Shown here: positions 1 through 7,497 of the stretch, in pieces
Numbering within the stretch: the stretch's first letter is position 1
Layout of the letters: each line of letters opens with the position of its first letter
DNA from: Streptomyces sp. NBC_01750
GTDB lineage: Bacteria > Actinomycetota > Actinomycetes > Streptomycetales > Streptomycetaceae
DNA: 64,000 bases
Direction: 5' to 3'
NCBI RefSeq assembly: GCF_035918095.1
Contig: NZ_CP109137.1
Span: 3,660,001-3,724,000, forward strand
Notes under the pieces: generated by a model
Seen by the model: only the letters and a program-made list of their open reading frames with translations
The model's database searches: none
What the model was told of the DNA's origin: nothing
Made by a program: the position numbers and the translations under genes

Positions 1-489
1 CAATTCCGCGTCCGCCAGCTGCACCCTGGGGTGCTTCTCGAGCATCAAGCGCCATGCGGTCGCGACCGCATGGCCACTCAGGTGGGCCTCGGCCAGCGGC
101 TCAAACTCAATGAAGGGCCACGTTTCGACCATCTCCTGCACTGGCTTTCCTGAACTCCAGCCGTGCACCGCGGCTGCCACGTCATTCAGATTCCCGCAGG
201 CCCCGCTTCCAAGTTCAACGCCAGGAGCCCAGATGGAGATACGAAATACACGCTTGGTCGTTGAGTCGGCAGAAACGAGGAAGGTGCCCCGATTCGTGAC
301 CGCCCATGCGCGGATCAACTCATCAAGGTGCCCCGGCGGGGCAATCGGACCGATGGCGAAGCCTTGCTCATCAGCCGCCTTCCCCAGTGCGGCGACGAGG
401 CCACCCGCGGCGGCGACGTCCTGATAGTGGGTCGCGTCAACAGGAACGGGAGTCTGCCCACCGCTGCCTGCACCAGCTCTGTCCGCCAT
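1..489 (-). CDS. DUF6193-like protein, 3' end beyond the window
   Basis: An open minus-strand frame of 163 codons runs from an ATG at 489 off the left edge of the window. The start is supported by a GGGAAGG ribosome site five to ten bases upstream. The product begins MADRAGAGSG and contains the pattern FRISIWAPGVELGSGACG followed by a Trp-Ser-Ser-Gly segment and AEAHLSGHAV. This resembles the DUF6193 family of small Streptomyces proteins, recalled from memory rather than searched. It lies directly downstream of the orphan RHS/Hint toxin cassette and is transcribed the same way, which is where an immunity gene would normally be. An immunity role is therefore inferred from position only. The C-terminus is not visible. 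Confidence 0.55.
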   Translation of the reverse strand, partial: MADRAGAGSGGQTPVPVDATHYQDVAAAGGLVAALGKAADEQGFAIGPIAPPGHLDELIRAWAVTNRGTFLVSADSTTKRVFRISIWAPGVELGSGACGNLNDVAAAVHGWSSGKPVQEMVETWPFIEFEPLAEAHLSGHAVATAWRLMLEKHPRVQLADAEL

Positions 490-575
490 CGTACCTTCCC
501 GTCAGCTTTCGTCGCCTGGGCCGGCTTCGGGCAGCAACCCGTTTCAGCTGCCCGAAGCCAAAGGATCATTCTGTA

Positions 576-1877
576 TCAGTCGGCCCAGTCAGGTCGGGTC
601 GGCCTAAACGATTCCCCGCCGTAGTGCCAGTCCACCGAGTCGTACTTACGCTGACCTGTAATGACGGCCATTCTGAGGTTACCCATTTCCCAGGCCGTCT
701 GGTTTCCGTGCTTCACGCCTTCTTCCCAGCCCTTCCTGAACACCGGGACCCCCCGCTCCATCAGCATGGACAACGCATGGTCACCGCTCGTGGCACCGGT
801 GATGCCGTCCAGTGAGACCGACAGGCGTGTCTCGGGCTTCCTGATGGCGTTGCTCACCTCGACCATCCACTCAGGGCGACCGTCGCCGTCCGGGTGCGGC
901 CGGTTGTATTCCCGTCCGGGCGTGAAGCCCTTGTTGAAGGTTCTGCCCCCGAGCTTCCTGGCGAGCGCGTCGGAGTGCTTGCCCACGCCCAGGACGACAT
1001 GGTCGCAGTTGTGGACGAGGACTGGCGTGGCCCCTGCCGCCACGTAGTACGTGTGGGCGGTGTCGATGGTGAGGTTGTAGACGGCGGCCTGCTGGGTCCA
1101 TGCCTGGACCGCGTCGACCTGGACCCAGGTGCCGTTGCCGGTCTGGAGCCATTGGCCGGGCTTGAGTTCGCCGGCCTTCTGCCACTTCTTCAGGGACGGC
1201 ACCCAGAAGGGGTGGCCGGCTGTGGCTGTGATGGTGTCTGTGGCGCTGCCCTTGTCGCCGTCGGTGTCGACCGTGAGTCGGACCAGCTTCTTCAGGCCGC
1301 GACCCTTGATCGTGTCGGTGACTTCCTGCTTGGAGGTCTTGCCGGTCGTCGGATCGGTCGCAAGGACCTGGTCGCCGGCCTCGACCTTCTCGATCGGTTT
1401 ACGGGTGCCGTCGGCCATCAAGACTCTGGTACCGGGCACAAAACTGTTGCCCGTGGCCAGCGACGCCACATCCATGGCTGTGCTCGCGCACTCCACCGCA
1501 GACTCGATCTTGTCGACCTTTTCCTCGACCTTTTCGAGCTTGTTCGCGGCCTTCGCGATCTCGTCCGCGTACTTCGCCGCCTTCGACGCCATCCGCCCGG
1601 CCTTCGCCGCCCGGACCAGCCCCGCCCCCGCGCCGCCCAGTGCCATACCGGCAACCGTCGCGACCGCCCAGGCACACGCCTCCATGTCGCCCTTGGTGAC
1701 GCAGTTCTTGATGTCGTTGAAGCCCGTGACCTCGCCGATCACATTGCCGACGGTCTTCACGCCGTCCCAGACCGCGCCCCAGTCCACCGCCTCACGGACG
1801 GTCTCCACGACATTGCCGACCTGCTCGACCACCGCGTCGCGGATCGCGTCCGTCGCCTTGGCGACGTCCGCGACCAC
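576..1877 (-). CDS. Orphan RHS C-terminal cassette: 5'-truncated Hint + toxin tip
   Basis: This encodes 433 residues matching only the last part of the large RHS protein at 7982-17659. It contains the amphipathic post-core segment, a Hint/pretoxin domain (SFVPGT start, TAGHPFWV histidine motif, C-terminal VHNC), and a different tip of about 140 residues beginning CDHVVLGVGKHSDAL. The tip is possibly a polymorphic toxin type 27-like domain, but I recall that family only loosely. Homology to the parent begins abruptly at about 1893 and the frame meets a TAG at 1938-1940. There is no signal peptide, no YD repeats and no good ribosome site before the nominal GTG at 1877. It is best read as a silent or displaced toxin-tip cassette that could recombine into the full-length gene. 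Whether it is expressed alone is unknown. Confidence 0.75.
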   Translation of the reverse strand: MVADVAKATDAIRDAVVEQVGNVVETVREAVDWGAVWDGVKTVGNVIGEVTGFNDIKNCVTKGDMEACAWAVATVAGMALGGAGAGLVRAAKAGRMASKAAKYADEIAKAANKLEKVEEKVDKIESAVECASTAMDVASLATGNSFVPGTRVLMADGTRKPIEKVEAGDQVLATDPTTGKTSKQEVTDTIKGRGLKKLVRLTVDTDGDKGSATDTITATAGHPFWVPSLKKWQKAGELKPGQWLQTGNGTWVQVDAVQAWTQQAAVYNLTIDTAHTYYVAAGATPVLVHNCDHVVLGVGKHSDALARKLGGRTFNKGFTPGREYNRPHPDGDGRPEWMVEVSNAIRKPETRLSVSLDGITGATSGDHALSMLMERGVPVFRKGWEEGVKHGNQTAWEMGNLRMAVITGQRKYDSVDWHYGGESFRPTRPDWAD

Positions 1878-1893
1878 GTCGCGCGCCGCGCCG
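1035..1893. repeat. Direct repeat copy 1 (RHS post-core + Hint coding)
   Basis: This roughly 860-bp stretch aligns in the same orientation with 8390-9232. The part from about 1540 to 1893 is almost identical between copies, while the Hint-coding part has more substitutions. The repeat ends where the two toxin tips diverge and, at the other side, at the truncation point near 1893. Boundaries were set by eye. Confidence 0.8.
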
Positions 1894-1972
1894 TCATCGG
1901 CCCGAACTGCCTTGGAGCAGAAGCAAGCCCAACGAACCTAGTCTCCAGGAGAGTTGAGGGGCCAGACTCGGC

Positions 1973-2203
1973 TTAGCCATCGAAGTCGGGACGATCTACG
2001 GGGGCGGCTTTTGCCTCCCCCAGGAGCAGCTCATCCCCAGCCGGGAAGCGGGCAGAACCGCCTTGCTCCCAGGCCACGACCACCGCTAACCCGCCCATCG
2101 GCAGCAGTACCGGTCTAACGGCCTTGGCCACGCGCCACTCCCCCTCGTAGCCGATCACGTCGCCCGGCTTGATGATGGCCGCCAGCTTGGTCGGCGTAGT
2201 CAT
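1973..2203 (-). CDS. Small hypothetical protein (76 aa), coupled to the upstream 71-aa gene
   Basis: I place the start at the ATG at 2203 (MTTPTKLAA), because that ATG overlaps the TGA of the preceding gene in an ATGA junction, implying translational coupling. The product has a beta-rich look with KPGDVIGYEGEWRVA and a hydrophobic VLLPMGGLAVVVAW segment. It could be a small SH3/Hfq-like barrel, but I do not recognise a family. It forms a two-gene unit with the 71-aa gene, divergent from the XRE-TPR regulator. A link between the three, with the regulator controlling the pair, is an inference from arrangement. Confidence 0.65.
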   Translation of the reverse strand: MTTPTKLAAIIKPGDVIGYEGEWRVAKAVRPVLLPMGGLAVVVAWEQGGSARFPAGDELLLGEAKAAPVDRPDFDG

Positions 2204-2415
2204 GAGCCGTCCCTCACGAGCTTGATCTGAGCCAACGGCACTTCCCATTCCATACCGCCACCCTCCGGCCGCACGTACGCCTCACGCTTGATCAACTGCC
2301 CTTCCTCGGTGCGCTCCTCGAGCACTCCCATCAGTTCGCCCGTGCGGTGCGAGATCTTGTCCTCAACGAGCGTCCCCTTTGGGTACGGCATCTCCGCGTG
2401 ACCGAGTGTCGGCAT
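2200..2415 (-). CDS. Small hypothetical protein (71 aa) divergent from the XRE regulator
   Basis: The ATG at 2415 (MPTLGHAEMPYPKG) gives a compact 71-residue charged protein. Longer in-frame extensions run into the promoter region and the divergent gene, so the short start is preferred. The visible pattern is a basic/acidic beta-type sequence (GTLVEDKISHRTGELMGVLEE, then EAYVRPEGGGMEWEV). No family is recognised. It overlaps the 76-aa gene by four bases and is separated from the divergent XRE-TPR gene by about 110 bp, which must hold both promoters. Small gene plus XRE-regulator modules of this kind are common in Streptomyces, but no function can be assigned here. Confidence 0.65.
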   Translation of the reverse strand: MPTLGHAEMPYPKGTLVEDKISHRTGELMGVLEERTEEGQLIKREAYVRPEGGGMEWEVPLAQIKLVRDGS

Positions 2416-2527
2416 GGTCCCTGTCCGTTCTGCTGGCGGTGATCTGGCGTGTCCACCAGCGAATCGCGACAAAGGTCGCAACGCAGAGTGCCTACCTGTA
2501 GTCCTCTCTGTAATCCACAATGGAGCT

Positions 2528-3751
2528 ATGACAGGCGGGGAGCCCATCGGGCCGATGATTCGGAGGCTGCGCAAAGAGCGTGGCCTCTCGCAAGCTGACC
2601 TCGCCCGGAAGCTGAACCACGCCGCCGGTGGAGTGGCCACCCTCGACCGCCAGCACATCTACCGATGGGAGACCGGACGTCGGACGCCTCGCGACTGGTT
2701 GCCCTTCCTGGCCGCCGCGTTCCACATTGACGTTGAGGTGTTGGAGCGCGCCACGGCTGTCGCCAAGCCACCTGACCCGGCACCCATGCCGACCGCGGCC
2801 GACTTCCTGCCCAAGGGTGACCCGCTCGCCCCGTTGCAGGTCCGAGAGGGTCGCCGTATCGGTGCCAGCACTGTTGACGACCTGACCAGCCGCGTTCACG
2901 GGCTGCGGCTCGCCGACGATGTGGTCTACGGGCGCGACCTGATCGGCCGCGCGATGCGCGAGCTACGGTCGGCCGTCACCCTGTACCGCGAATCGACGTT
3001 CACGGACGCAACAGGCCGTCAGCTCCTCTCGGCCGTGGGCGAATTGGCTCAGATCGCGGGTTGGATCGCGTCAGACGCCGGCGAGCATGAGGAGGCCGTA
3101 CGCATCTACCGACTCGGCCTCTCGGCAGCGGACCAGGCCGGTGACTCCACCCTCGCGGGCAATCTCCTGGGGTCGCTGGCGTACCAGGTGTCGAACGTCG
3201 GCGACCCCCTCGAAGGGGTCGCCATGGCGCAGGCCGCAGCCCACCAGGCCGCCGACGCGCCGCCCCGGGCCCGAGCCCTGTACCTCGATCGAGTTGCGTG
3301 GGCGCACACGCAGGCCGGGCAGGCTCAACCGGCAATGCGGGCACTCGGTGCGGCAGGGGAGGCGATCCCCGACCACACGCCCGGCACCGAGGAGCCCGGT
3401 TACCTGTACTGGGTGAGCGCCGAGGAGCTTCACGTCATGGAAGCCCGCGTGTATACGGAGCTGCATCGCCCCTTGCGCGCGGTGCCGCTGCTCAATGACG
3501 CACTCGGCAGGTACGACACCAGCCACGCCCGGGAACTGGCCCTGTACCTCTCGTGGCTGGCTATGGCTCTCGCCGACGCGAACGAGCCCGAGGAAGCCGC
3601 AGCCACCGCCAGACGCATGATCCGCATGTCCACCGACGTCGCCAGCGACCGCACGGACGGCCGCACGCGGGTCGTGCTGAAGCGGCTGGCCGACTTCAAG
3701 GACCTGCCCGAAGTGGCCGACCTCCTCAGCCAGTACCCCGCCACAGCTTGA
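2528..3751 (+). CDS. XRE-family HTH regulator with C-terminal TPR-like region
   Basis: The 407-residue protein starts at the ATG at 2528, where a GGAG sits only two bases upstream. An earlier in-frame start cannot be excluded. Residues about 8-65 form a classic XRE helix-turn-helix (IRRLRKERGLSQADLARKL, then HIYRWETGRRTP). The remaining 330 residues are alpha-helical with TPR-like helical pairs (AGWIASDAGEHEEAVRIYRLGL, ALYLSWLAMALADANEPEEAA). This is the layout of Streptomyces XRE-TPR regulators, which often sense small molecules or peptides. It is the only plus-strand gene within the toxin/immunity island and is divergent from two coupled small genes. It may control them or the island, but this is inference. 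Confidence 0.85.
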   Translation: MTGGEPIGPMIRRLRKERGLSQADLARKLNHAAGGVATLDRQHIYRWETGRRTPRDWLPFLAAAFHIDVEVLERATAVAKPPDPAPMPTAADFLPKGDPLAPLQVREGRRIGASTVDDLTSRVHGLRLADDVVYGRDLIGRAMRELRSAVTLYRESTFTDATGRQLLSAVGELAQIAGWIASDAGEHEEAVRIYRLGLSAADQAGDSTLAGNLLGSLAYQVSNVGDPLEGVAMAQAAAHQAADAPPRARALYLDRVAWAHTQAGQAQPAMRALGAAGEAIPDHTPGTEEPGYLYWVSAEELHVMEARVYTELHRPLRAVPLLNDALGRYDTSHARELALYLSWLAMALADANEPEEAAATARRMIRMSTDVASDRTDGRTRVVLKRLADFKDLPEVADLLSQYPATA

Positions 3752-4104
3752 GCGCCAACAACGCCTGTTTTTGCGGAACTCCGCCTCGGCTCTGACGGCC
3801 TCTGCCAACGCGTCGTCCGCCGCCTCCCACTCCGGCAGGCAGCTGGCGACCCTACGAGCTCTTTGGGGCCCGTACGAATCTGGATGGCTTCTGAGTCAGT
3901 GCTCAGCCGCGACCCGGTCGTAAGGATCACCCTCCGGGTCTTCAGGCTCGATGAGGATCGCGCACCGCGACAGTCTCGATGGCGTGCTGCGCAGCGTCGG
4001 CCCGCACTGCACTGTTTCCATCAGACAGCCCTCTCCCTACGGCGAACATCCCAGCGAGGCCATCACCCAGCCCTCAGACAACCGAGCGTCCTGGCGTACT
4101 CCAT
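3752..4104. other. Gap without a convincing gene (353 bp)
   Basis: The stretch lies between the convergent ends of the XRE regulator and the minus-strand gene ending at 4105. Short minus-strand frames occur, for example one ending ...EDPEGDPYDRVAAEH before a stop near 3900. None has a start with a ribosome site or any recognisable family. It may contain eroded remains of another immunity gene. No hairpin of terminator quality was seen. Confidence 0.4.
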
Positions 4105-4842
4105 TCAGGAACCAGGAACCATCCCATTCGATGCGCCAGACTTCGCCGCGGAAGTTTTCGAATTCCACGAAGCTTCCAGTGGCACCTCAAGGAGCCCCAG
4201 TTCCCTGATGAGAACATCGTGGGTGGCGAATCCGCGGTACGGGCCTACGCTACCCCCTCCCGTCTTGCTGTTCTCATACCGCATGCGAAGGTAGGGGACT
4301 GGTGGACGAGAAATTACGGTCGGCCGTAGCATTCGCTTGAACCGATACACCGTTTCCTCGATAAGCTCATTACCAGAGAACTCGCACTGGTATGCCGGGA
4401 AAACTGCGGTAACAACCTCATTCAAGGCCTCATTCCGCCCGATGTGGTATCCGTGAACAGCAGGAGGAACCGCCGCCACGGCATCGAATCCATAGGACGC
4501 GTACGCGAATCCGGGAGCCACGGAGAGCGGTGACGCATCCTGTCCACGCCCAAGGCGATGCCGCCGTGAGAACTCAATGACTGCCCTGACCAGACCTTCA
4601 TCGAAAGCATCGAGAGTATTCATCTGGCAGGCCCGGTCACCTTCAAGGGCCAGCGCCAGGGAGAAAACAAACCTTGACGTGGGCGCCCATCGCCATGCCA
4701 TAGAGAGATCGGAAAAGTCTTCGACGTTCTCGATCTCTGCCACTGCCCGTTCGATGTTCACAGTTGCATCCGTCTTTCCATTTCTAGCGCTAGCAGCCAA
4801 GGGGCAGGCCCGCATACGACCTTTCAGCCCTCGGTTTCTCAT
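4105..4842 (-). CDS. Hypothetical protein of the immunity island (245 aa)
   Basis: This minus-strand frame begins at an ATG at 4842 that overlaps the TGA of the SUFU-like gene (ATGA), so the two are probably translated together. The first 28 residues are arginine-rich and unlike the rest. A GTG giving VNIERAVAEIENVEDF could be the true start. The body is mixed alpha/beta with SDLSMAWRWAPTSRFVFS, FAYASYGFDAVAAVPPAVHGYH and a C-terminal YEN-GGGSVGPYRGF segment. I recognise no family. Its DNA is visibly less GC-rich than the RHS body. Position within a run of immunity-like genes suggests an immunity or toxin-accessory protein. Confidence 0.55.
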   Translation of the reverse strand: MRNRGLKGRMRACPLAASARNGKTDATVNIERAVAEIENVEDFSDLSMAWRWAPTSRFVFSLALALEGDRACQMNTLDAFDEGLVRAVIEFSRRHRLGRGQDASPLSVAPGFAYASYGFDAVAAVPPAVHGYHIGRNEALNEVVTAVFPAYQCEFSGNELIEETVYRFKRMLRPTVISRPPVPYLRMRYENSKTGGGSVGPYRGFATHDVLIRELGLLEVPLEASWNSKTSAAKSGASNGMVPGS

Positions 4843-5412
4843 TCGGGCGGCGTCAGCGAAACCGGCTTCCGGTAAGGATCCCAGAACTCAACCCCGGCCT
4901 GTTCCTGAGCCGTAACCAGCGCCTCAATTCCATGACTTGATGCAAAATCGAGCTCGAAAGAAAAAGCTGGCACAAGCATCAAGAATTCGACGTGCCTCCC
5001 GTCGGCCAACACCATGCTCGTCAATTCATCATCGAACGGACGCGTGATCACGAAACCCGCCAGTTCAGTCCCCGACCAGAGAAGACTGTCCGACCGATAG
5101 ATATTCTGAGCCGAAAGAGCCTTGCCTGTCCTTGCGGAATAGAGGCCCAACTGGGCGATCAATTCGAGCGATTTCATCACACTCCGGGTCGCATCCCAGA
5201 AAGAACTCCTGGCGATGCGTCTCGACTGCGCCCGGCACAGGAATGTCGCAGACACCCGAAGTGCGGTAGAGAGTCAGCTCTTCCTCGCCTTCCCCCTCGA
5301 CCCACTTAAAAACACGGATCGCGTAACCATCACGCGTTTGAAAGAGCGCCTCACGCAGTGGCTCCCCCCACTGCCTGACGAACAGCTCGGCGGGTGTTGA
5401 ACAGAGTTCCAT
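4839..5412 (-). pseudogene. SUFU-domain immunity-like gene split by a frameshift
   Basis: The gene starts at the ATG at 5412 (MELCSTPAELF), with a strong GGAGG nine bases upstream. In the first frame it reads through RVFKWVEGEGEEELTLYRTSG and VETHRQEFFLGCDPECDEI. The matching second half (SLELIAQLGLYSA, then VLADGRHVEFLMLVPAFSFELDF and VEFWDPYRKPVSL) lies one nucleotide further along in another frame. The two joined halves give a normal-length suppressor-of-fused (SUFU) domain, a family known among polymorphic-toxin immunity proteins. The break falls near 5150-5200, around an AAA run. It is either a true inactivating indel or a sequencing error. Alternatively, programmed frameshifting is possible but nothing specific supports it. 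Confidence 0.65.
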
Positions 5413-5567
5413 CGGGGCTTGCCTCCATATGGCCAATACACTCCGGGTTGCCAACCTGGGGGCCACCACTCCCCCGGCCCCATCCCGATCGGCTTGTCCT
5501 GCTTAGACGAGTTGCACGGCTTGCAGGCGCCAATTGTATTGCCGGGCCTGTTCACTCGCGCGGACAT
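5413..5567 (-). pseudogene. Toxin C-terminus remnant with CxxCNSSK motif
   Basis: One minus-strand frame reads NRPGNTIGACKPCNSSKQ followed by IGMGPGEWWPPGWQPGVYWPYGG. The CxxCN-SSK element followed by a Trp/Pro-rich end looks like the second half of an HNH-type or treble-clef nuclease tip of a polymorphic toxin. The frame has no N-terminal half. It overlaps a small lipoprotein-like frame and runs without a stop into the SUFU-like gene. It directly precedes that SUFU-like gene, as a toxin precedes its immunity gene. I read it as the leftover end of a displaced toxin cassette. The family is not certain. Confidence 0.4.
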
Positions 5568-5685
5568 AGCGTCGCGGCTGTTCAGCCGACCACCGTTGTC
5601 CCGGTCCTGGGTGCGCGCTATTGCCGCAGGCGGAGAGGAGGGGCGCGGCGGAGACGGTGAGCACGGTGCGACGGCGGCGGTGCAA
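5503..5685 (-). CDS. Possible small lipoprotein (60 aa, TTG start)
   Basis: A TTG at 5685 is preceded at good spacing by a GGGAGG ribosome site. It begins a frame reading HRRRRTVLTVSAAPLLSACGNS, an arginine n-region, a short hydrophobic stretch and a lipobox-like LLSAC. The remaining 40 residues look unremarkable and overlap, in another frame, the CxxCNSSK toxin remnant. It may be a true small lipoprotein, or the 5' end of a lipoprotein gene broken by the same event that left the toxin fragment. No family is recognised. Confidence 0.3.
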   Translation of the reverse strand: MHRRRRTVLTVSAAPLLSACGNSAHPGPGQRWSAEQPRRYVRASEQARQYNWRLQAVQLV

Positions 5686-5825
5686 AGGAGCCTCCCGGCG
5701 TGATTGTGCTTCGGTGCACAAGGCCCTGCGGTGATCGATGGTAGGCAGTCCCAGGGGTCTGGGCCACTGATTCGCCAAACGATTCGCCTGCGGTTGCGGA
5801 TGCGCGGAACGACGGACCGCTGCCG

Positions 5826-6325
5826 CTACGACTGGTGTCGCTTCAGGCGGGCGGCAAGGGCGGACCGGAAGTACTCGAAGCGCTGCTCGTCGAGATCCAC
5901 GAACTCAAGAATGTCGAGCGCCGTTTCCACATCCCCGGAGGCTGCCTCCTGGTAGAGCTGCCAGATCCCTTCCCATGCCGCCGCGCAGCAGTCCTCTTCG
6001 AGGTCGGGAAGACCGGCCTCGGCCTCGCTGCGGTGGGACTCCCCCGTCACCAGCCGCCACAGCACGGTCAGCAGATGGTTCCTGACGAACCTCGGCAGAT
6101 CCTCCTGGAGCGCTGCCAGGATCACCGGAACGGCGTGCGGTGCCACCTGGAACAGCATCGACTGCTCTTCCAGGTGGCCGTCCAGCCTGTGCCCCACGGT
6201 CTCCTCGACCGCCCTGGCTCGGAGGAGCTTGGAGAAGTCTCCGGGAGATGGGCGCCCGACTCTCCGCACCCACACCGCAGACCGGCCCAGTCATGGCGCG
6301 CCAGTTCAAGGAGCGAGGCTCTCAT
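5826..6325 (-). pseudogene. HEAT-like immunity-type protein, apparently frameshifted
   Basis: The ATG at 6325 overlaps the TGA of the preceding HEAT-like gene (ATGA). It starts MRASLLELARHDWAGLRCGCGESGAHLP in one frame. The continuation FSKLLRARAVEETVGHRLDGHLEEQSMLF, followed by helices with AVPVILAALQEDLPRFV, is in a frame one base back. The change of frame is near 6240. The joined product of about 165 residues is all-helical and resembles the preceding gene (both open with a W-G/A-x-L element and contain APxAVPxxL helices). Either the gene is inactivated or one base is missing from the sequence. A separate shorter gene starting with the GTG at 6275 is the alternative reading. Confidence 0.55.
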
Positions 6326-6840
6326 GGCTTCCAGGTCCCTTCGGTCGCCCGCTCAGAGCCGGAGGAAACATCGTCGAAGGCACACAGCAGCCGGGCGGCA
6401 GCCGCTGCTACCCCGGGCCGCACGGCATCAGCCAGCCCTTCGACAACATGTCGCCCGGCCAGCACGGCCTGCCTGGACGCCACCTCCCAGCCGGGCTGCT
6501 CCTTGTACGAAGAGCTGCCTGGTCCAGCCGCGGCGGCCGCTTCACTCCACTGCTTCGCCGTGAGGATGCGGGTGAGCAGATCCAAGAGCTCTGCCTTGCA
6601 CCGCACCGAAGGCGCACCGGCCAGTTCCAGGAGAAACGGCACTGCGGGAGCGGTCGCCTCGGCCACGACGAACCCCATGGCGCACACGCGGTCTCCGAGT
6701 TCGTCCACGGCGAGACTTCCCGTCTCCTCGTCCCCCCACGCCACCTTGGACAAGAGGGCCGGAATATCGCGCGCAGGCGCCTGGGCACCGTGCAGCTCCC
6801 CCCATCGGACGCAGGGCAAGCCCCTCAACAGACTCCCCAT
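6322..6840 (-). CDS. HEAT-repeat-like protein of the immunity island
   Basis: The start is set at the ATG at 6840 (MGSLLRGLPCVRWGEL), which has a GAGGTGG ribosome site. An earlier in-frame start would overlap the preceding gene. The 172-residue product is all-helical with HEAT-like pairs: DIPALLSKVAWGDEETGSLA, ATAPAVPFLLELAGAPSVRC, KAELLDLLTRIL. HEAT-like proteins of this type frequently sit beside RHS and polymorphic-toxin genes in Streptomyces, where an immunity role is supposed. It is seven bases downstream of the preceding gene and overlaps the next by four, so the three form an operon. Confidence 0.65.
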   Translation of the reverse strand: MGSLLRGLPCVRWGELHGAQAPARDIPALLSKVAWGDEETGSLAVDELGDRVCAMGFVVAEATAPAVPFLLELAGAPSVRCKAELLDLLTRILTAKQWSEAAAAAGPGSSSYKEQPGWEVASRQAVLAGRHVVEGLADAVRPGVAAAAARLLCAFDDVSSGSERATEGTWKP

Positions 6841-6847
6841 GGCCACC

Positions 6848-7381
6848 TCATCCCTGCCATTTCCCTGCCGTCCCATCGGCACCTGAAGACGTCCGTCGCT
6901 CTCTGCCCGCCCGGCATCCGTCAGCGGGCCGACTGAACGGCGCCTCCGACCGGGGGTACTCCCCGGCCTCCTCTTTGTTCCGGGTGTCCAGCGGGCTGAG
7001 CGCGTTGAAGGGGAGCCGGAACTCCGCCCAGTAGACCCGGCCGGCGATCACATAGCTCTCGATGGAGCCCGGCTCCAACAGGAAGACGGACGAGTCCTCC
7101 TCGATCGGCCCGACACGCCCCTCCAGGACCAACCGCTCCTCGTCATGCGCCACACGCAGGTGGAGGGCGCCCATGTCCTTCCAGCAGGAGATCCGGTCGA
7201 CCCCGGCGAAGTAGACCTCCAGAACGGTCCCTTCGAAGCCGTCGTCCGACTCAGGGCCGAGCTCAGGGAAGCCGCGGAGAATGGCGTGGGTGTGACCATG
7301 GCGGTAGTCGATCAGGCTGAAGCTTCTCCGGTCGAGGAACCCGAGTTCGCCCAGCACGGCCCTCACTTCACTCTCCGTCAT
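6848..7381 (-). CDS. Hypothetical immunity-island protein (177 aa)
   Basis: I choose the ATG at 7381 (MTESEVRAVLGELGF). The in-frame extension upstream looks non-coding. The protein has a plausible alpha/beta core: FSLIDYRHGHTHAILRGFP, then VLEVYFAGVDRISCWKDMG, then LHLRVA and SIESYVIAGRVYWAEFRL. The last 40 residues are low-complexity and arginine/serine rich. I do not recognise the family. It follows the Imm21-type gene by about 115 bp in the same direction and precedes the HEAT-like genes by seven bases, so it is part of the presumed immunity string. Confidence 0.6.
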   Translation of the reverse strand: MTESEVRAVLGELGFLDRRSFSLIDYRHGHTHAILRGFPELGPESDDGFEGTVLEVYFAGVDRISCWKDMGALHLRVAHDEERLVLEGRVGPIEEDSSVFLLEPGSIESYVIAGRVYWAEFRLPFNALSPLDTRNKEEAGEYPRSEAPFSRPADGCRAGRERRTSSGADGTAGKWQG

Positions 7382-7497
7382 CAAGCAAGAGGCCTCACAT
7401 AGGGAAGCTGCACAAAGGGGCTGCCGCGCCGGCCCATTGACCGCCCCTCCGGTCCGTCCAGAAGGCACGCCGGGGCGCGCCCCGCTGTTACGGGCTC

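Noticed and set aside
3863..4294. Overlapping plus-strand frames in the gap after the XRE gene
   Set aside because: They overlap the end of the better-supported minus-strand gene and have unlikely composition.
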